From Paracoccaceae bacterium (GTDB lineage: Bacteria; Pseudomonadota; Alphaproteobacteria; Rhodobacterales; Rhodobacteraceae): 64,000 bases of DNA. The notes beneath the pieces are model-generated. The model saw only the letters and a program-made list of their open reading frames with translations, searched no databases and was not told the origin of the DNA. Below are positions 27,284 through 35,446 of the stretch, piece by piece (position 1 is the first letter of the stretch; each line of letters opens with the position of its first letter). A program made the translations under genes and the position numbers. The DNA is taken from positions 62,001 to 126,000 of the forward strand of contig JAHDXW010000002.1 in the NCBI GenBank assembly GCA_023383015.1. Reading direction: 5' to 3'.

Positions 27284-27823
27284 TCAGAGTCCGTCCGGAG
27301 CGCCGCCGTCGGGCGACCGGGAGATGTCGCCGTCGCTCCATGCCGAGGCGGTCATGGCGATCATCTCGATGGCGAAGTAGGCCGGCCCGACGATCAGCCC
27401 GGCGTAGGGCACGATCATCGGCAGGCCGAGCGCGGGAGTGGTCTGGAAGCGCCCGAATTCCATCAGCGCCACGGCCCCCTGCACGATGGAGAACAGGAAC
27501 CACAGGCCGAGCGCCAGCGTCGCCAGCATCAGCGCCCGCCGGGCGGCGAGCGGGAAGAGGCCGAGCAGCATGTCCACCCGGGCGTGAAGGCGGTCACGCG
27601 CGGCGATGCCGGCACCCACCAGCACCATCCAGATCTGCGCGATGGTGGCGACCTCGTCGGTCCAGGAGATCGAGTAGTCGAAGGCGTAGCGGCCGCCGAC
27701 CTGGGCCCACACGGCCACCGTCATGACGACGACGCAGGCCACCACCCAGATCACCGCCAACCCGCGGGCGGCGCGGAGCGCAAGGCGCGCCCCCGTCACC
27801 ATCCATCCCAGGGCACTGGACAT
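27284..27823 (-). CDS. dctQ: TRAP transporter small permease DctQ
   Basis: A 179-residue membrane protein with four helices (about 22-45, 58-76, 93-118 and 136-158). The DctQ-type motif YSISWTDEVATIAQIWMVLV is at 50-69, with the charged RDRLHARVDML loop following. It clamps DctM and contacts the binding protein. It lies between dctP (108 bases upstream) and dctM (14 bases downstream). Confidence 0.93.
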   Translation of the reverse strand: MSSALGWMVTGARLALRAARGLAVIWVVACVVVMTVAVWAQVGGRYAFDYSISWTDEVATIAQIWMVLVGAGIAARDRLHARVDMLLGLFPLAARRALMLATLALGLWFLFSIVQGAVALMEFGRFQTTPALGLPMIVPYAGLIVGPAYFAIEMIAMTASAWSDGDISRSPDGGAPDGL

Positions 27824-27931
27824 CGGTTAGCTCCGCTGTGGCCGGCGGCCCGGCGCCGCCTGGCGACCGTCCCGACAGGCAGAGGGCCCGGCGCGCACCA
27901 GCCGCGCGCCGGGCAGGAGTCGGGGCGCGGA

Positions 27932-28900
27932 TCAGCGCGCCGCTTCGATCAGCTCGATCATGCGCTTCTGCGCGTCGGTCACGATGAACTGCTCGAGCAC
28001 CGAGGCCACCGCCTCGCGGAACTCGGTCGCGTCGGGCCGGGTGATGGTGACCCCCTGCGCTTCGATCGTGGCGAGCTTCTCGGCATCCGAGGCGGCGTAG
28101 GCGGCGCGCTCGACCACGGCCGACTCGCGGCCGGCGGCCATCAGCGCCGCCTGGATGTCGGCCGGCATCGACTGGAACTTCGCCTCGGACATGATGAGCG
28201 GCGAGATCAGCACGGTCCAGGACACCATCGCCCAGTTCGGTGCCACCTCGTAGAACTTCTGCGCCTCGTAGTTGGTGTTCGCGGCCTCGGCGCCGTCGAC
28301 CACGCCGGCCTGGATGGCACCGTAGAGTTCGCCATAGGCCAGCGGCGTGGCATTCGCGCCCATGGCGTTGAAGGCGGCCACATGGGCGGGGTTCTGCATC
28401 GTGCGGATCGACAGCCCGGCCAGATCGGCGAGCGACTCGATCACCCGGTCGCGCGTCATAATGTGGCGGACGCCGGCAGTGTAGAGCCCCAGCACGCGGA
28501 ACCCGCGCCCGGCCGCCGCCTCGTTGATGACATCGACGAGCGGACCGTTCAGCGCGCGCTCGAGATGGTCCTGGTCATCGAAGAGGAACGGCATGTCCAG
28601 CGCGATGAGGTCGGGAACGAAGTTGGTGAAGACGGCGTTGGCCGGCACGGCCATGTCCACCGTTCCGAGCTGTACGCCCTCGATCGCCTCGCGCTCGTTG
28701 CCGAGCTGGTTGGCGGGGAAGATCTCGACCGCCACGCGCCCGCCGGTCGCCGCGCCGACGCGTTCGGCGAAATCGGCGAGGCCGATGTGGTAGGGCTCGG
28801 TCGGCGCGGCTGAGTGGCTGGCGCGGAGGGTGAACTCCTGCGCGGCCACGGGCGCTGCGGCCAGCATGGCCGCGACAAGGGCGCCTGCAATCTGTCTCAT
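27932..28900 (-). CDS. dctP: TRAP transporter substrate-binding protein DctP
   Basis: A 322-residue periplasmic protein with a signal peptide (MRQIAGALVAAMLAAAPVAA, cleaved near residue 20). The DctP fold is clear: FPANQLGNEREAIEGVQLGT (61-80), the carboxylate-binding arginine R166 in RTMQNP (166-171), a second arginine R145 in GVRHIMT, and VVDGAEAANTN. The conserved arginine means the ligand is an organic acid. The ligand is unknown; the neighbours (CoA-transferase, acyl-CoA dehydrogenase, aldolases) suggest a short-chain or keto acid. Confidence 0.94.
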   Translation of the reverse strand: MRQIAGALVAAMLAAAPVAAQEFTLRASHSAAPTEPYHIGLADFAERVGAATGGRVAVEIFPANQLGNEREAIEGVQLGTVDMAVPANAVFTNFVPDLIALDMPFLFDDQDHLERALNGPLVDVINEAAAGRGFRVLGLYTAGVRHIMTRDRVIESLADLAGLSIRTMQNPAHVAAFNAMGANATPLAYGELYGAIQAGVVDGAEAANTNYEAQKFYEVAPNWAMVSWTVLISPLIMSEAKFQSMPADIQAALMAAGRESAVVERAAYAASDAEKLATIEAQGVTITRPDATEFREAVASVLEQFIVTDAQKRMIELIEAAR

Positions 28901-28936
28901 GTCGGTTGTCTCCCCCTATGAAAGGTCTGCTTGCCG

Positions 28937-28955
28937 GGGCGGGCGATGCCCGCCC
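28937..28955. terminator. Intercistronic hairpin between maoC-like gene and dctP
   Basis: GGGCGGGC (28937-28944), loop GAT, GCCCGCCC (28948-28955): a perfect 8-bp stem in the 114-base gap. On the plus strand it is followed by TTTCGT, but both flanking genes read minus, where no T-run follows. It may attenuate or stabilise the transcript, giving unequal expression of the enzymes and the transporter. Confidence 0.5.
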
Positions 28956-29014
28956 TTTCGTGCCTGCTTCGGCTGGACGCCCTGCCGCCGCGCCCGCGCG
29001 GCCGCGCCGGCCGG

Positions 29015-29500
29015 TCAGCCCCCAGGCGCGACCGTGACGAGAAGCGACGCATGGCGCGCGGTGATGACCGCCGCGCCATCCTGGTTAACCAGTTCCACCT
29101 GCTCGGTCACCACCCCGCGCCCTGGCCGCCGGGACGGCCGCTTCTCGAGGAAGGTGACCCGCGTCTGCACGGTGTCGCCGACGTAGATCGGCGCCCGGAA
29201 GCGGACATCGTCCCAGCCGAGCGACGCCACCGATGTCGTGGTGTAAAGCCCGAGCTCTGCCTTCAGCCCTTCCATCAGCGCCAGCCCGAACAGGCCATGC
29301 GCGATGCGCCGGTCGAACCCCATGCTGCGGGCGAACTCGTCGTCAGTGTGCAGCGGGTGGTGATCATGCGTGAGGGTGCTGAAGGTCGCGATGTCGCCGT
29401 CGGAGATCGTGTGCGGCCGGGTGAGGTAGGTGGCCGAGAGATCGACGTCCTCGTAGGCGAGGCTTGCTGCGAGCGGCGGGGTGACGGGCAGGACGGCCAT
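29015..29500 (-). CDS. MaoC-family (R)-hydratase/dehydratase
   Basis: A 161-residue single hot-dog domain. The hydratase-2 catalytic pair fits D46 and H51 in THDHHPLH, followed by RRIAHGLFGLALMEGL. Such enzymes add water to 2-enoyl-CoA thioesters or remove it from 3-hydroxyacyl-CoA or methylmalyl-CoA-type substrates. It lies four bases after the DapA-family gene on the same strand; the unit is DapA-like - MaoC - dctP - dctQ - dctM - DUF3830. The frame is open upstream, but the ATG at 29498-29500 fits the domain start. Confidence 0.88.
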   Translation of the reverse strand: MAVLPVTPPLAASLAYEDVDLSATYLTRPHTISDGDIATFSTLTHDHHPLHTDDEFARSMGFDRRIAHGLFGLALMEGLKAELGLYTTTSVASLGWDDVRFRAPIYVGDTVQTRVTFLEKRPSRRPGRGVVTEQVELVNQDGAAVITARHASLLVTVAPGG

Positions 29501-29504
29501 GGCT

Positions 29505-30398
29505 TCAGGCCGCCGCCTGTCCGGGCATGCGCCCCAGCGCCGAAAGCACCTCGGCAAGACCCCGGCGCCGCGAATCCGGCAGCGGCAGCCGCGGCGGTCG
29601 GGGCACACCCACGGGCCGGCCGATCATCTCCAGCGCCGCCTTCGTGGCCGAGACGTAGAGGTCGCCGGCCAGCGCATCGAGCAGCGGCGTGATCTGGCGG
29701 TTCAGTTCGCGGCCGGGCCCGATTGCGGGGTCGGAGGCCGTCACCTCGAAGAGCCGCGCGGACAGGTCCGGCGCGATGTTGGCAAAGACCGAGACATAGC
29801 CCTCGGCGCCGGCCCGGAAGGATTCCCAGGGCTTGTAGCCGGCGAAGACGGTCATCCTGCCGTCCGTCAGGTCGATGATCCGTGCCACGCGGCCCACGTC
29901 GCCGCTGGATTCCTTGACGTAGCGCACCGCGTCGATGGTGTTCAGCCGCGCCAGCAGCGCCGGCGAGAGATCAACGTTCGAGGTGAATGGGTTGTTGTAG
30001 ACCATGATCGGGATCGACACCGCCGCGGCGATCCGCGCGTAATGGGCGAAGATCTCGTCCTCGCTGGGCGAAGAGTAGTAGGGCGGGATGATCATCAGCC
30101 CGTCGGCGCCGGCATCCTGGGCGGCGCGCGACAGCGTCACGGCCTCGTCGGTCCACTCCGCCGCGCTGCCCACCAGCACCGGTACCCGGCCGGCGGCCTG
30201 CTCGACCACGATGGACGCCACGCGATTGCGCTCGGCATGGGTGAGCGAAAGGAACTCGCCGGTCGAGCCGAGCGGAATCAGCCCGTGCGTGCCGCGTTCG
30301 ATCTGCCAGTCGACAAAGCGGCGCAGCGCCGGCTCGTCCACGGCACCCGCCGCGGTGAAAGGCGTCACCATGACCGTGAAGCTGCCTCGGAACATCAT
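29505..30398 (-). CDS. DapA-family (dihydrodipicolinate synthase-like) lyase 1
   Basis: A 297-residue TIM barrel of the N-acetylneuraminate lyase superfamily. The Schiff-base lysine is K162 in YVKESSG and the catalytic tyrosine Y134 in YNNP. The loop GSTGE (44-48) corresponds to GTTGE of DapA. True lysine-pathway DapA is unlikely given the catabolic setting; a pyruvate-type aldolase or dehydratase is more likely. Two in-frame ATGs (30396-30398 and 30393-30395) are possible, and AAGGA is well placed for the first. It is the first gene of the minus-strand unit and diverges from the tautomerase gene across a palindrome-bearing promoter. Confidence 0.9.
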   Translation of the reverse strand: MMFRGSFTVMVTPFTAAGAVDEPALRRFVDWQIERGTHGLIPLGSTGEFLSLTHAERNRVASIVVEQAAGRVPVLVGSAAEWTDEAVTLSRAAQDAGADGLMIIPPYYSSPSEDEIFAHYARIAAAVSIPIMVYNNPFTSNVDLSPALLARLNTIDAVRYVKESSGDVGRVARIIDLTDGRMTVFAGYKPWESFRAGAEGYVSVFANIAPDLSARLFEVTASDPAIGPGRELNRQITPLLDALAGDLYVSATKAALEMIGRPVGVPRPPRLPLPDSRRRGLAEVLSALGRMPGQAAA

Positions 30399-30466
30399 GC
30401 GGGTCCTTCTCTGGCCAGCCCCGCCTTCGGCACGGAATGCCGGCAGGGCGATCATAGGTGCGCAGG

Positions 30467-30516
30467 TTGACAATAATCGAATATGCTGTCAATGGGTATT
30501 CTGTTGATGACATCAA
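30467..30516. promoter_or_regulatory. Divergent promoter with palindromic operator
   Basis: An AT-rich patch in the 194-base divergent gap. TTGATG-A-CATCAA (30504-30516) is a perfect 13-bp palindrome. TTGACA (30467-30472) and TGTCAA (30487-30492) form a second inverted repeat, and TTGACA could also be a -35. The short palindrome is of the kind bound by GntR-family proteins. The regulator encoded at 34733-35425 is the natural candidate; this is inference. Confidence 0.6.
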
Positions 30517-30592
30517 TGACGAAAGCGGTCTAAGATGATCATTGTTGAGGCGCGCCCGGCGAAGTGGCGCGGGCCAGCGCGAAGGGGGGCAC

Positions 30593-30964
30593 ATGCCGTT
30601 TCTGGAGGTCATCGCGCCCGAACCGGCGCTCGAAAGGCCACAGGCACTGATTGCCGGCCTGACCGAGGCGCTGGCTGGTGCCTGGGGGATATCCCCCGAG
30701 ATCGTCACCACCTATCTCGTCGGCGTGCCGATGGAGCGCTACGGCCATGCGGGCCGTGCGGGAGCATCGGCCGGGGCGCTGCGCGTCTTCGTCAAGGTGC
30801 ATGCCTTCCGCCGCAGCGAGGAGGCGCGGCACCGGGCGGCCGCCGCGCTCGCCAGCGTGCTGACCGGGGCCGGCGTTCCCGCTGAAGCTGCAATCGTCTA
30901 CTTCCTCGACCGTGCGCGCGACGAGGTCGCCCACGGCGGCAGACTCGAATCCGATAAATCCTGA
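30593..30964 (+). CDS. Tautomerase-superfamily protein, malonate-semialdehyde-decarboxylase-like
   Basis: A 123-residue protein beginning MPFLEVIAPEPALERPQALI, so that proline becomes the N-terminal nucleophile after methionine removal, the defining feature of the superfamily. The length and the segment FRRSEEARHRAAAALASVLT resemble malonate semialdehyde decarboxylase, whose catalytic arginines lie in a like PRSEE stretch. Related members dehalogenate 3-chloroacrylates or tautomerise ketoacids. GGGGGG lies before the ATG at 30593. It is the first gene of the plus-strand unit, 20 bases before the acyl-CoA dehydrogenase gene. The actual substrate is unknown. Confidence 0.8.
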   Translation: MPFLEVIAPEPALERPQALIAGLTEALAGAWGISPEIVTTYLVGVPMERYGHAGRAGASAGALRVFVKVHAFRRSEEARHRAAAALASVLTGAGVPAEAAIVYFLDRARDEVAHGGRLESDKS

Positions 30965-30984
30965 CCAGCCCGGAGCGCTGCGCC

Positions 30985-32151
30985 ATGCCGAGCGGCACGC
31001 ATGACATCTTCTACACCGACGAGCAGCGCATGCTGCGCGACAACGTCCGCCGCTTCGCCGAGGAGCGCATCCTGCCCGAGGCCGCGCGCATCGACCGCGA
31101 CGACCGCTTTCCCCGTGCCCTGTACCGCGAACTCGCCGGCCTTGGCCTGTTCGGCATCTGCCTGGCCGAGCGGTTCGGGGGCGCGGGGATGGAAACCACC
31201 TCGGCCTGCATCGCCATGGAGGAGATCGCGCGCGCATCGGGATCGATGGGCAACGCCTTCGCCATTCCGGTGGAGGCCTCGGTCTTCCTCAGCGAGCACG
31301 GGAACGAGGCGCAGCGCAGGCTGATTCCCGGCATCCTCGACGGCTCGATCCTGCCGGCCACGGCGGTGACCGAACCCGACCACGGCTCGGACGTTGCAGG
31401 TCTGCGCACCACCGCGGTCCGCGACGGCGACCACTACGTGATCAACGGCACCAAGGCCTGGGTGACGCTGGGCCGGGTCGCCGATTTCGTGATGGTCTTC
31501 GCCCGGACCGGCAGCGCCGAGGGGGGGCGCAGCATCTCCTGCTTCCTCGTCGAGTGCGACCGGCCCGGCCTTGCACGCGGCAAGGCCGAGGAACTGATGG
31601 GCATGCACGGGCTCGAGGACTGCATGCTGTCGTTCAGCGACGTGCGCGTGCCGGCTGCCAACCTGATCGGCGCCGAGAACGAGGCGTTCAAGACCGCGAT
31701 GCGCAACTTCAACTTCAGCCGTCTGATGATGTCGTCGATGGCGCTGGGCATGGCGGTGGCGGGCTTCGAGGATGCGATGGCCTATGCCCATCAGCGCCGC
31801 CAGTTCGGCCAGCCGATCTTCGACTTCCAGGCGGTACAGTTCATGCTGGCCGACATGTCCGTGGACATCGACGCGGCACGGCTCCTGATCCACAACGCCG
31901 CTCGGGTGTTCGACGCCGGCCACTCGGCGGCAAAGGAGGCGGCGCAGGCCAAGCTGTTCACCACCGACATGGCGATGAAGCACATCACCAACGCGCTGCA
32001 GATCCACGGCGGCAACGGCTACTCGCGCGAGTACCGCGTCGAGCGGCTGTTCCGCGACATCAAGCTCTCGCAGATCTACGAGGGCACCAACCAGATCCAG
32101 CGGCTCATCATCGCCCGCCAGATCCAGCGCGAGTTCCGGGTGCGGGCATGA
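30985..32151 (+). CDS. Acyl-CoA dehydrogenase
   Basis: A 388-residue flavoprotein with the three-domain acyl-CoA dehydrogenase layout. It has the N-terminal helical part, TEPDHGSDVAGLRTTA around residue 130 in the beta domain, and the C-terminal helical domain with RRQFGQPIFDFQAVQF, MQIHGGNGYSREYRVERLFRD-like sequence and YEGTNQIQ. E366 in the YEGT motif is the probable catalytic base. It introduces an alpha-beta double bond in an acyl-CoA, passing electrons to ETF. It overlaps the CoA-transferase gene by four bases, suggesting that the acid is activated by the transferase, then oxidised here. Chain specificity is not evident. Confidence 0.94.
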   Translation: MPSGTHDIFYTDEQRMLRDNVRRFAEERILPEAARIDRDDRFPRALYRELAGLGLFGICLAERFGGAGMETTSACIAMEEIARASGSMGNAFAIPVEASVFLSEHGNEAQRRLIPGILDGSILPATAVTEPDHGSDVAGLRTTAVRDGDHYVINGTKAWVTLGRVADFVMVFARTGSAEGGRSISCFLVECDRPGLARGKAEELMGMHGLEDCMLSFSDVRVPAANLIGAENEAFKTAMRNFNFSRLMMSSMALGMAVAGFEDAMAYAHQRRQFGQPIFDFQAVQFMLADMSVDIDAARLLIHNAARVFDAGHSAAKEAAQAKLFTTDMAMKHITNALQIHGGNGYSREYRVERLFRDIKLSQIYEGTNQIQRLIIARQIQREFRVRA

Positions 32152-33719
32152 TGGACCTCATCACGGCCGAGGCGGCGGCGGGTCTGATCCGCTCGGGCGA
32201 CGTGCTGCTTCTCGGCGGCAACGGCGGCATGGGCGTGGCCGAGGACGTGCTCGAGGCGCTCGAGGCGCGCTTTCTTGCCACCGGCGAGCCGCGGGACCTG
32301 ACGCTGCTGCACGTCACCGGCGTCGGCGCCGTGACCGAGAAGGGCATCTGCCGGCTTGCCCACGCCGGGCTTGTGGCGAGGGTGATCGGCGGCAACTACG
32401 GGCTGCAGCTGCCCTTCATGAAGCTGATCACCGATGAGGTGATCGAGGGCTACAACTTCCCCCAGGGGGTGATGTCGCAGATCTGCCGGACGCTGGCGGC
32501 AGGTCAGCCGGGCGTGCTGACCCATGTTGGCCTCGGCAGCTACATGGACCCCCGTCAGGACGGCGGGCGGATGAACCGCCGCACCACCGAGCCGCTGGTT
32601 GACCTTATGCAGATCGGTGGCCGCGAATGGCTGCTCTACCGCGTGCCGAAGCCCACGGTGGCGCTGATCCGCGGCACCACCGCGGACGAGGACGGCTATG
32701 TCTCGCTCGAGCACGAGGCCACGACGCGCGAGGACCTCTCCATCGCCCAGGCGGTGCACAACGCCGGCGGGCGGGTGATCTGCCAGGTCAAGCGGCTGAC
32801 CCGACGCGGCAGCCTGCATCCGCAGATGGTGCGCATCCCGGGCTTCCTGATCGACCATGTCGTGCTCGCGCCCGGGCAGATGCAGACCTACGCCACCGCC
32901 TACGATCCCGCGCGCTCGGGCGAGACACGGTTGCCGGTCTCGGCCATCGTGCCCGATCCGCTGTCGGAGCGGCGGGTGATCGCCCGCCGCGCCGCGCTGG
33001 AACTGCGCTCGGGCGACATCGTCAACCTCGGGGTCGGCATCTCGGCGATGATCCCCAACGTCGCCGCCGAGGAGGGGATCGAGGACCGCATCACCCTGAC
33101 GGTCGAATCGGGCGTGATCGGCGGCATCCCCGGCATGGGGCGCGAGTTCGGCTCGGCTGTGAACCCGCGGGCGATCATCGACCAGCCCTACCAGTTCGAT
33201 TTCTACGACGGCGGCGGGCTCACGCGGGCCTATCTGTCCTTCGCCGAGGTGGACGCCGGCGGCAACGTCAACGTCACCCGCTTCGGCGGCCGGTTCGACG
33301 GCTCGGGCGGCTTCATCGACATCTCGCAGAATACCCGCCGGCTGGTGTTCTCGGGCACCTTCACCGGCGGGGGCCTCGACATCAGGGTCGAGGGCGGCCG
33401 GCTGGCGCTGCACCGCGAGGGCGGGTTCCGGAAGTTCGTGGCGCGCGTCGGACAGATCAGCTTCAACGCCACGCGCGCCCGCGCCGAGGGTCAGGAGGTG
33501 CTCTTTGTCACCGAGCGCGCAGTGTTCCGGCTCATCGACGGGGGCATCGAGCTGATCGAGATCGCCCCCGGCATCAGGCTGGAGGAGGACGTGCTCGCGC
33601 ACATGGCGTTCCCCCCTGCCGTGTCGGCCGGCCTGCGCGAGATGGACGCGCGCATCTTCCGGCCTGGCCCGATGGGGCTCGCCGCACTGATGACCGGCCC
33701 CGGGCGTGCGCCGCGCTGA
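32148..33719 (+). CDS. Family I CoA-transferase (acetate/propionate/3-ketoacid type)
   Basis: A 523-residue enzyme with both halves of the class I CoA-transferase fold in one chain, as in propionate and YdiF-type acyl-CoA:acetate transferases. The alpha half starts MDLITAEAAAGLIRSGDVLL; the beta half contains the catalytic glutamate E320 in TVESGVIGG. It transfers CoA from an acyl-CoA to a carboxylic acid through a glutamyl-CoA intermediate. ATG codons at 32148 and 32151 are both possible; the former overlaps the dehydrogenase stop. It is likely the activating enzyme for the acid imported by the divergent TRAP system. Confidence 0.92.
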   Translation: MMDLITAEAAAGLIRSGDVLLLGGNGGMGVAEDVLEALEARFLATGEPRDLTLLHVTGVGAVTEKGICRLAHAGLVARVIGGNYGLQLPFMKLITDEVIEGYNFPQGVMSQICRTLAAGQPGVLTHVGLGSYMDPRQDGGRMNRRTTEPLVDLMQIGGREWLLYRVPKPTVALIRGTTADEDGYVSLEHEATTREDLSIAQAVHNAGGRVICQVKRLTRRGSLHPQMVRIPGFLIDHVVLAPGQMQTYATAYDPARSGETRLPVSAIVPDPLSERRVIARRAALELRSGDIVNLGVGISAMIPNVAAEEGIEDRITLTVESGVIGGIPGMGREFGSAVNPRAIIDQPYQFDFYDGGGLTRAYLSFAEVDAGGNVNVTRFGGRFDGSGGFIDISQNTRRLVFSGTFTGGGLDIRVEGGRLALHREGGFRKFVARVGQISFNATRARAEGQEVLFVTERAVFRLIDGGIELIEIAPGIRLEEDVLAHMAFPPAVSAGLREMDARIFRPGPMGLAALMTGPGRAPR

Positions 33720-33773
33720 GGCGGGCCGCCAGGTGACGCGCCCTTCCCGGCGCCCAGACAAAGGAGACCCCGC

Positions 33774-34700
33774 ATGCCGCTCGCGCTCGATTCGGTCACC
33801 GTCGCCACGGTCCTGCCCTTCCTGCCCGACGGGGGCATCGACTGGGACAGCTACCGCCGGCTGCTCGACTACTGCGCCGCGCCCGACGGGGTGAAGGCGG
33901 TGTTCGTCAACGGTCACGCCGGCGAGGCGGCGGCGCTGGCACCCGAGGAATGCGCCGAGGTCATCCGCGCCACACGCGCCCATCTCGGGCCCGCGCGCAC
34001 CTTGATGGCCGGGATCGTCGCCTATTCCACCGCCGGCGCGATCGCGCGGACGCGCGAGGCGCGCGAGGCCGGCGCGGACGTCGCCGTGCTGTTCCCCTTC
34101 CCGCAGTTCGGGGCGGGCGGGGGCGCCGACCGGCGTGCCGGCCCGGCCTATGTCGCCGCGGTGCACGACGCCGTGCCCATTCCGCTCTCGATCTTCCAGT
34201 ATCCCCTTTCGTCGGGCGCTGGCTTCTCCACCGAGGTGCTGACCGAGATCGCCCGCCATCCCGGGGTGGTGGCGATCAAGGAAGGCTCGGGCACGGTAGA
34301 GGCCTACGAGGACAACTGGCGCAGCATCAAGGCGGCGCGGCCCGGGGTGAAGATTCTGCCGTCGAATTTCGGCTGGTTCCTCCCGCAGCTGGCGATCGGC
34401 GCCGACGGCATCCTGTCGGGGCTCGCGAGCCTCGCCCCGCACGAACTGGTGGCCCTGTGGCGGGCGACCGAGGCAGGCGACCTGGCGGCGATGCGGGCGG
34501 CGTCGGACCGGCTCTATCCCATTGTCCGGGGCATCTATGCCGCGGCGCCCCTGATGGACATGCACACCCGGATCAAGGCCGCGCTGTGCGCCATGGGCGT
34601 GATCGCGCACGACCATCCGCGCGCGCCCCTGCAGCCGCTGCTGCCCGAGGTTCGCGCCCGCGTCGCCGACCTGTCAGCCTCGGTCGCGCGCGACGGCTAG
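33774..34700 (+). CDS. DapA-family lyase 2, variant active site
   Basis: A 308-residue member of the DHDPS/NAL superfamily. K169 in VAIKEGSG is the Schiff-base lysine and Y143 in FQYP the catalytic tyrosine. The usual GTTGE loop is replaced by NGHAGE (46-51), so the threonine that relays protons and binds the keto-acid carboxylate in DapA is missing; FGWFLPQ and PHELVALW further mark a distinct subgroup. It shares little beyond the core with DapA-family lyase 1 in the divergent unit. AAGGAG before the ATG gives a clear start. It lies 54 bases after the CoA-transferase gene. Reaction unknown. Confidence 0.88.
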   Translation: MPLALDSVTVATVLPFLPDGGIDWDSYRRLLDYCAAPDGVKAVFVNGHAGEAAALAPEECAEVIRATRAHLGPARTLMAGIVAYSTAGAIARTREAREAGADVAVLFPFPQFGAGGGADRRAGPAYVAAVHDAVPIPLSIFQYPLSSGAGFSTEVLTEIARHPGVVAIKEGSGTVEAYEDNWRSIKAARPGVKILPSNFGWFLPQLAIGADGILSGLASLAPHELVALWRATEAGDLAAMRAASDRLYPIVRGIYAAAPLMDMHTRIKAALCAMGVIAHDHPRAPLQPLLPEVRARVADLSASVARDG

Positions 34701-34732
34701 ACGCCCGGGCAGGAGGGTGCATAGGTCGCGGC

Positions 34733-35425
34733 ATGGAGACAAGACCCGAGGAATCCGCCGGTCGCGATCCCGGCGAGGACGTCGCCGCCCCTTCGGCGGT
34801 CGAGGAGGCGGTGGCGCTGATCCGCCAGGCACTGGTCAGCGGCCGGTTCGCGCCCGGTGCGCGGCTGAAGGTGGCCGAAGTATCGCGCGAGCTCGGGATC
34901 AGCACGATGCCGGTGCGCGAGGCGCTGCGCCAGCTCGAGGGCGAGGGGATCGTGAAGATCCTGCCCAACCGCGGCGCGGTCGTCCGCCCCGTGGACGGCG
35001 AGTTCCTCGAGCATCTCTACGAGGTCCGCACCGCGCTGGCGGAACTCGCGCTGCGCCGGGCCATCCCGCGACTGACCCTGACCAAGCTGCGCAGGCTCGA
35101 GACCATCTGCGAGGAGTACGAGGCCGCGGCCGCTCGTGACGACCTTTCCGCCGCGCTGACGACCGGGCGGCGGCTGCATGTCGAGATCTTCGCGATCGCC
35201 GGGAACGACCATGCGCGGCGCATCTTCGAGCGTGACTGGGAACTGGTGCAGGCGCTGCGGCTCAAGTTCGGCTACCTGCCGGGCCGCATGGCGCAGATCG
35301 CCGAGGAACAGCGCATGCTCGTGGACGCTCTGCGCCGCAGCGACCTCGTCGCCGCCACCACCGTCATCCGCCTTCACAACCACGCCGGGCTGGAGGACCT
35401 CCTGGCGCGGCTGCACACCGGCTGA
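34733..35425 (+). CDS. GntR-family transcriptional regulator
   Basis: A 230-residue regulator. A winged HTH (about 22-90, with LKVAEVSRELGISTMPVREA and LRQLEGEGIVKILPNRGAVV) is followed by an all-helical effector domain of FCD type (about 100-220, with RRLHVEIFAIAGNDHARRIF). It closes the plus-strand catabolic unit, 32 bases after DapA-family lyase 2. It probably controls the divergent promoter at 30399-30592, where a 13-bp palindrome lies. The AGGAGG at 34711 is rather far (about 15 bases) from the ATG; no in-frame alternative start is better. Confidence 0.9.
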   Translation: METRPEESAGRDPGEDVAAPSAVEEAVALIRQALVSGRFAPGARLKVAEVSRELGISTMPVREALRQLEGEGIVKILPNRGAVVRPVDGEFLEHLYEVRTALAELALRRAIPRLTLTKLRRLETICEEYEAAAARDDLSAALTTGRRLHVEIFAIAGNDHARRIFERDWELVQALRLKFGYLPGRMAQIAEEQRMLVDALRRSDLVAATTVIRLHNHAGLEDLLARLHTG

Positions 35426-35446
35426 CGCGGCCCCCTTCCCCGGGGT

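Noticed and set aside
25860-27380. A 506-codon plus-strand open frame rich in His, Asp and Gln opposite dctM
   Set aside because: The composition mirrors hydrophobic codons of the membrane protein on the other strand; it is an antisense artefact.
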